In this document: positions 58,052 through 64,000 of the stretch, piece after piece
How positions within the stretch are numbered: position 1 is the first letter of the stretch
How the letters are laid out: each line of letters begins with the position of its first letter
NCBI GenBank assembly: GCA_016630955.3
Contig: CM049990.2
Location: forward strand, 1,550,001 to 1,614,000
DNA: 64,000 nt
Direction of reading: 5' to 3'
Origin: Didymella arachidicola
Taxonomy: Eukaryota; Ascomycota; Dothideomycetes; Pleosporales; Didymellaceae
Position numbers and translations under genes: made by a program
Notes under the pieces: generated by a model
The model's database searches: none
Told to the model about the DNA's origin: nothing
The model's input: only the letters and a program-made list of their open reading frames with translations

Positions 58052-61000
58052 CTACTTCTCGCCCATGCGCGGCACAGGTGCAGCATTCAGTCCCGCACGA
58101 GCCTCAGCATCCTCTCTAGAGATGACTTTATGCGCACCAGACCAGATGCCAAAGCGGCGCTTGATCATCTTCCACGTCTCGATAGCCGAGATGTAAAGGA
58201 CAACACAGCCGAAGCTGACGCCCCACTCCCAGGTGATGGCGCCGTGCTTGAAGACCTTCTCGTTGATTATGGGAATGTAGACAATTGGGAACATCATGAC
58301 AAGGCCGGCGATGACAGCGAAGAAGAGGAAACGGTTGCGCCAAAGCGTCGGGAAGACGGACAGGCCACGCGGGACATTCTGGTCGGTGTTGGGATACATG
58401 TTGAACAAAGAGCGCGCGAAGTGCTTGACTTCCCAAGCTGTAACAAGCAGCAGGAGGGTGATGGTGGTGTATGTCGTGGCACGAGCGCGGAAAACAACGT
58501 CGCAAGTGGCGTTGAAGCCTTCGTTGCAGCCAGAGCCAAGGTTGCCGCCACCAGGACCAACGTAGGCAACGATGGCGAATGAAAAGAGACAGAGAGCACC
58601 CATGAAGAAACCGTAGATAAATTTGTCGGTGATGAGCTCCTGGGTGAAGACACCGGCCTTGACGTCGTGAGGCGGGCGGTACATGCTGTCCTGCTGCTTC
58701 TCTTCGAGACCAAGACCAATGGCGAGGAAGGAAGAAGTGATAAGGTTAACCCAAAGAATCTCAATAGGCGACAGAGGGAAGACAGAGTGATTGTCGTTAT
58801 CCTTGAAGGCAAGACCAATCAAGAGAAGGATGACCTGAGCAATGTTGGAGATGAGGAGATGCATCAAGAACTTCTGGATGTTGTCGAAGAGACGACGACC
58901 TTCCTCGACCGCCTTGACGATAGAAGCGAAGTTATCGTCAGTCAAAACCATCTCGGCGGCATCCTTGGCGACATCACTACCAGTACCCATAGCCATACCA
59001 ACGTTGGCTTGCTTGAGGGCAGGGGAGTCGTTGACACCGTCACCAGTCATGACACAAAAGCGTTGCCTGCGGTGAAGTGCCTGGACCATCTTAACCTTGG
59101 TCTTAGGGCTACATCTAGCGATAACAAGGGGTAACGTCTCCATGGCGTCGATCTGCGCCTCAGTCATGTCGTCGAATTCGCGAGCAATCATGACAGCGGA
59201 AGATGGGGTGGAGTCGTTGATGATGTCAACATCCCGTGCGATAGCTCGTGCAGTACCCGGGTGATCACCAGTGAGCATATGCACAGTGATGCCAGCAACC
59301 TTGCACTCACGAACAGCACCCTTTGTCTCTAGACGAGGTGGGTCGTATATGGCGACAAGACCAATGTATGTGAGGTTGGCCTCGACAGCGGCACGTTCGT
59401 GGATGTCGGTACCAGGAAGGAGCGTCTTATGAGCGATACAAAGCACACGGAGGCCTTCGTTAGCCATCGATTCGGCAGCCTGCAAAATACCTTCGCGTTC
59501 CTGATCCGTAACGTTGAGGACAGGAAGCATGAATTCGGTAGCTCCCTTGGTGTAGACGTCGAGATTGTGGGTAGAATTATCACGATAGACGACGGTCATC
59601 TTCTTGACCGTAGAGTCGAACGAGAACTCGGTGGCGAGAGAGATATTGAGCGAGTTCAGGAGGCTCTCTTTATCCATACCAAATCGAGAGGCGAGGATGT
59701 GTAGAGCGATCTCAGTAGGTTCACCGTGCGCCTTCCATGGTCCGGTCATGGGATTGTTCAGAGAAGCGGTGGGCGGGCGCGAGATGGATTCGATCGTGGA
59801 TACATCGGTCTCACTTTTGTTGTCCTTGGTGTAACGGTCGAAGCCATCCTTCTTCTCACTGCGTGCCTCCGAGTCAGCGTCATGAGAGGGCAGGACCTTG
59901 GAGTTGTTGCAGAGAGCAATGGTGCGAAGGAAGCGAGCAAGAACAGTATCAGGTCTGTAGGTCTCAAGAGGAAGCACCTGACCGTCAAGACTGACTTGAC
60001 CACTACCTGGATTGTAAGGGTCGGTGATACCGTCGACTGAGAAAGTACCGACACCTGGGATGAGGGCCTTCTTTGAGACCATGCGACCTTGGGTAAGCGT
60101 ACCGGTCTTATCAGAACAGATATTGGTCACCCCACCAACGGCTTCGATGGCGGACTGAACCCTGGTAATAACATTGGCCTTGGCCATAGCCTTGCCACCA
60201 ACGGCGATGGTGATGGTGAGCACGGCGATGAGGGATTCTGGGATGACCGCGACGGCCACACAGATCCCATAGATGAGAACTTCGCCTCCAATAACCCATT
60301 TGCTTGCAGAGAAGACAATGATGGCCAGGAGAATGGCGAGACCAAAGAGCAAGAGAGCGAACTTGCTGAGCGTAATCTGGAGTGGGGTTCCCACAAGGCC
60401 AAGAATAGTTTTCACGCCGTTCAGAAATCGCCATACAAGCTTGGCGAAGAAGCCTTGAGATTCCGCCTTGTCGTCCTTTTTCTGACGAAGCATGGTAGCA
60501 ATCTGGCCCACTTCAGTGTCCATAGCAGTTGCGACGACGATACCGCGGCACCGACCAGATGTCATCTCACTTCCGGAGAAGGCGAGGTTGGTACGGTCAG
60601 CAGTGGCGATATCAGCGTCGTCGAACTTCTTTTCGGGTGTCTTCTCCACAGGGAGAGATTCACCTGTAAGGAAAGCTTCGTTGGTGAAGGCATTCACGCC
60701 ATCGATGAGACGAAGATCGGCAGGGACAATGCTTCCTACGTTGAGTTGCACGATGTCACCAGGCACAAGGTCGGTTGCTTTGACCTTTTGATCAGGTACG
60801 CCATTTCGAGTAACGGTGGCCTCTGGGGCAGTGAGCTTCTTAAGAGACTCGATCGTCTTTTCAGCACGATAGTCTTGCCAGAAACCAACGACGATATTGA
60901 GTAGGATGACTGCAGTAATGACGCCGCCCTCGATATAGTCGTCGATGCCAAAACTGATGGCCATGACGATGATCAGGACGAACGTAAGACTGTTCGAGAT

Positions 61001-61368
61001 CTGCCTCATGAGAATCTTCCACATGGAAAGCCCCTCAGCTCCCTTAACCTTATTAGGTCCATAGAGGCCAAGGCGGCTTTCTGCTTCAGCATTGCTGAGT
61101 CCATGGCTGTTCAGACGTTAGTAAAACAGTAAGGCGTAGCGAGAGAACCTCGCTGGTCTTACTTGATATCCACGCGCAGAGCCTCTGCAACTTCTTCGAA
61201 GGAGAGGGTGTGCGGTGCAGATAGCGGCGGCGGAGAGGCGCGGTCGCTCGTCGGCTGATGTTGCCTTTGTTGGTGAGAAGATGTATTTAGCCCATTTAAA
61301 CCACCTATAGGGGGTTCTGTTTCTTGGGGAGCGGTCTCCTCGACGATAGGCAGTACGGTTTCACCCAT
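58052..61368 (-). CDS. P-type cation ATPase, ENA (type IID) Na+/K+ efflux pump
   Basis: Exons, in minus-strand order, are 61368-61163 and 61106-58052, with a 56-bp intron. The product is 1086 aa. The phosphorylated aspartate is D401 in CSDKTGT; TGES at 216-219, IPESL in helix M4, MLTGDHPGTA and MTGDGVNDSP are all present. About ten hydrophobic segments are visible. IPESL and full length match ENA pumps, which export Na+ or K+ at the plasma membrane, mainly at high pH or salt. An N-terminal 65-residue Pro/Ser/Gln-rich tail precedes the cation-ATPase N-domain (VDINHGLSNAEAESRLGLYG). There is no sign of disruption. Confidence 0.95.
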
Positions 61369-62805
61369 TCAATAACTCGATGGCACAGTGGTGTGGCTTT
61401 GGTGAGGAATGAATGATGGTGCTCGCGGGGGTGGCAGTTATACCCGTTTGTTGCACCAAGGTTCGCGGGGTCGCGCACGCTAGGGAGAGCTACGTGGGTC
61501 CTTCCAAGCGTGGGGAGGTCTTGGTGGCCCTCATTCACAGCTCACTCACCTGCAGTCATCGTGGGACCAACGCATCGCAAAATGTAGCCCCATGCATCTT
61601 ATGCGCCGCACAATTCTGCCCGTGTCTCGTCGCACCCAGCGCTCTGTGCAAAGAGTTCCGTTGCACGGGATTTCGGTGTTTTGGTTTTGCTGTTCTGCTC
61701 ATTGACGAGAGGTCAAGGCTCTTGGCTGACAGCTCCAAGGATTTCTTTGCCGCTTCCCGGAATCGTGCAATCGTTAGAGACGTACACAGCCTCACTGCCG
61801 AGAAGCATCGGCTGTTGGCAATGCAGCTACAATGCAGGCTTGTGGTACAGCTGGACTGTCCAGTTATCGTTTGCAGGCAGCCAAATACCACGGTATACCA
61901 GATCTGATCGTGTTTAGTCATGCTCGTATGGAGAACAGACCACTCACATGCCTTCTGTGGCGTTCCGCTACTCTTGGCTCTTTTGTAAGCGTTGAAGACA
62001 AATGCGATACGTTGATGCTCGCTATGCGTTTCTAACTGGCACGGCAACAGATCTGATTGCCACCAATGAGGCGTAACAAAGCGGCTGATAAGAATGCGGA
62101 GTAATGCACCTTGTACCGAATTGTTCTCCCGAAGGTGCAAAGAATCAGGCAGGTCGTCAGATGTTGAGGTTTCACCGATGCTCGGCTTCTGCTTCCAAGG
62201 CTGCGGGGTAGGTGTGGGTGATGGCGTGAGGAGCGGAATCCATGACGAGAGCAGCAATCCGTTATTTCAACCTTGAACGTGAGGAAGGAAGTGCAACGTG
62301 AAGAGATGTCGTCGAAATTGCCTCGCACCTTATCGATTGGAAAGAGCCCCAAAGAGCCGCAGATCCGAGACTCCACGCGGAAGGCAGGTACCTTGGTGGG
62401 GGAGCCAATTTTGGCCTGGGCTGCTGCACAGCCAGGCGAGACCTCAGCTGCCAACACCGACCTTCGTCGTTGCTGAGAAACTAACGACTGACCTCGCTTT
62501 GGAGGCCGGATCGGTGTCGGCGATCGTTAGCCCACGGCAATCCTTGAGCCTTTGCGTGAGGATGTAGCCATCAACCGAGAGGTCATTGAGCACGCGAACT
62601 GTACACTCACTTCACGTTAGCCGAAGCAGACCGCCTCATCGTCGAAGCATGCACAAGAGAGAACAAAGGCTTTTAAATTGTATCAAACAGTCGGTGTGCG
62701 CCATATTGCACCAGCCCAATGCTGATTATTACCCATCCATGCAGATCATAAAGTCGTCAAAGTTGGAAAGTCGAATCTCCCCTCTCCACCATCTCCGCCT
62801 AAAGG
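61369..62805. other. Intergenic region upstream of the ENA ATPase
   Basis: No gene I can support. Long but featureless ORFs on both strands (for example minus 62257-61556) look like chance. Presumed ENA promoter. Confidence 0.45.
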
Positions 62806-63144
62806 CTAAAACTCGCTTTGGCGTAACGACTCGGCTTCAGACACACTCGACGAGCGACGTTGAGGAGCCAAGAGGTTATCAGCCTCGGCCAGCGCAGCTT
62901 GTATTGACATGTTGAAAGTGCAGGCGAGATATTGTGCGTAGCGGTTGCGGTATGCTTCCGCAGCGTCCTCGTTCGAGGTGTGAAGTGACTTCTTTGTAGA
63001 AGCGCCTGATGCTAGGTTAGATGGCAAGCTTTAGTTTGGTTGATCAAATATACCCGATGCGGGATGCAGAACTATCGAGGGCGCTGGCGACGCGATAGGA
63101 GAAGAAGAAGGCGAGGAAGAAGCGCTGAACGGAAGAGAAGGCAT
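62806..63144 (-). CDS. Small uncharacterised protein, 98 aa
   Basis: Two exons in minus-strand order: 63144-63054 and 63011-62806, with a 42-bp intron (GTATAT...CTAG, branch-like CTAAC just upstream). The N-terminal 30 residues are Ser/Pro-rich. The rest is helical and charged: KKSLHTSNEDAAEAYRNRYA, AALAEADNLLAPQRR. No known domain. The matched splice site and biased helical part argue for a real gene. Confidence 0.6.
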
Positions 63145-64000
63145 GATGAATGTCAAGGGTTGTTCTCGGTTTGTATGAAGGTAGTTCTCTAGTGTCGATC
63201 CCGTCTTGAGCTGAGTACTGAGAGTACTTGGGTGGCTTGAGTGATTGAAGTTTGGTGATTGTTGCTACTTTGAGGGAGCAGTCAGCGATCACTTTATAGC
63301 AGACGAATAGCTGGAACCCTTCAAAGGCCTCCACGATCCTCGGCTAACCGTCACAACAGAAACAGCACGAACAACGCCCTGAGACACGACCGCTGATACG
63401 TCCATCTCGATCACCCCAATGATTGCGTAGTATTTCAGGTGCATACGTGATCCGGTTGGGCTAGCGCTGAGCCATTTTTGACCCATGGACCTTCTCCACT
63501 ACACCGCTACAACCGATCCGACCAAACAAAGTCTGGGGAAAGCCACGATATAGCTCAGGGGTCGCCATTCTCTCAATCCCTTGCATGTAATAGCCTGTAA
63601 CGGCGGGTACTCGCCAACAAGCACGTTATCGATTATAAGCCATAGCTTTACACAGCCAGGTATTCGCCAACTCAACAGAAGCACTGCGTGTACCATCTTG
63701 TCGTCAGATTGCTGGGCGTTAAAGCAGCACAAAGTTGAATTGCCCAGGCACTCGCGTGCTCAATGCGGCCAGCGTTTGCCACGTTCCAATGGACCCGTCA
63801 AGTTGGCTATTGCAAAAGACGCGATGACACAAGACAACATCGCGATTCGTGCTTTGTATGACAAGGATTAGGCTGGGGGCCCTGTCATGTGTAGTGGGCA
63901 CTAACGCGTAACGCCATCTTCGTCGCAGCTGAGCCACCGCTCACGTTCTCGTTGACTTCCTATTTCAGTATCTTGCATCGTGTTGTGTGATAAAACTCTT
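63145..64000. other. Intergenic region at the window end
   Basis: Nothing supported up to the end; it includes the upstream region of the 98-aa gene. A gene starting beyond 64000 may use it. Confidence 0.35.

Noticed and set aside
58130..59134. Plus-strand ORFs of 150-155 codons opposite the ENA gene
   Set aside because: Shadows of the conserved ATPase coding frame.

Overview
The window is nuclear DNA of a filamentous ascomycete (Pezizomycotina). The evidence is short spliceosomal introns of about 42-117 bp with GT..AG ends and CTAAC/CTGAC-like branch sites, single-gene transcription units on both strands, a HET-domain gene, an ENA-type P-type ATPase, lanosterol synthase and Crb2/Rad9-type and Cyk3-type proteins. 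Dothideomycetes is my best guess for the class, but that is inference only. I rebuilt exon structures by hand from reading frame, splice sites and family continuity; no search was run.

Layout. 0-8.6 kb: a possibly 5'-partial membrane protein, a haem-less sulfite oxidase, the ERAD E2 enzyme Ubc7, ribokinase, two very small ORFs and a phytanoyl-CoA dioxygenase-like enzyme. 8.6-15.4 kb is the accessory-looking part: a decayed cytochrome P450, a four-helix membrane protein, a HET-domain protein and a small membrane protein. 15.9-29.6 kb: an MFS monocarboxylate-type transporter, the cytokinesis protein Cyk3 (SH3, proline-rich repeats, transglutaminase-like), cytosolic glutamyl-tRNA synthetase and a BRCT-less ATP-dependent DNA ligase. 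30.4-31.1 kb: a methyltransferase/reductase-like gene broken by two stop codons. 34-47.5 kb: an S/T-rich conserved protein, lanosterol synthase (ERG7), a germinal-centre kinase, a DUF4048-like protein, Tim22 and a 235-aa protein of unknown function. 50.7-63.1 kb: Nob1, a Rad9/Crb2/53BP1-type checkpoint mediator, the ENA cation ATPase and a 98-aa protein.

Most genes are unrelated housekeeping functions (ubiquitin-dependent degradation, ribosome maturation, translation, sterol synthesis, mitochondrial import, DNA-damage checkpoint, cytokinesis, ion efflux). I see no biosynthetic cluster, no intact transposon, no tRNA or rRNA gene and no CRISPR-like array. The two pseudogenes, the HET gene and a 92-bp foldback element are the main signs of recent genome change. 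I did not find a convincing new biological system; the most checkable oddities are in the findings.
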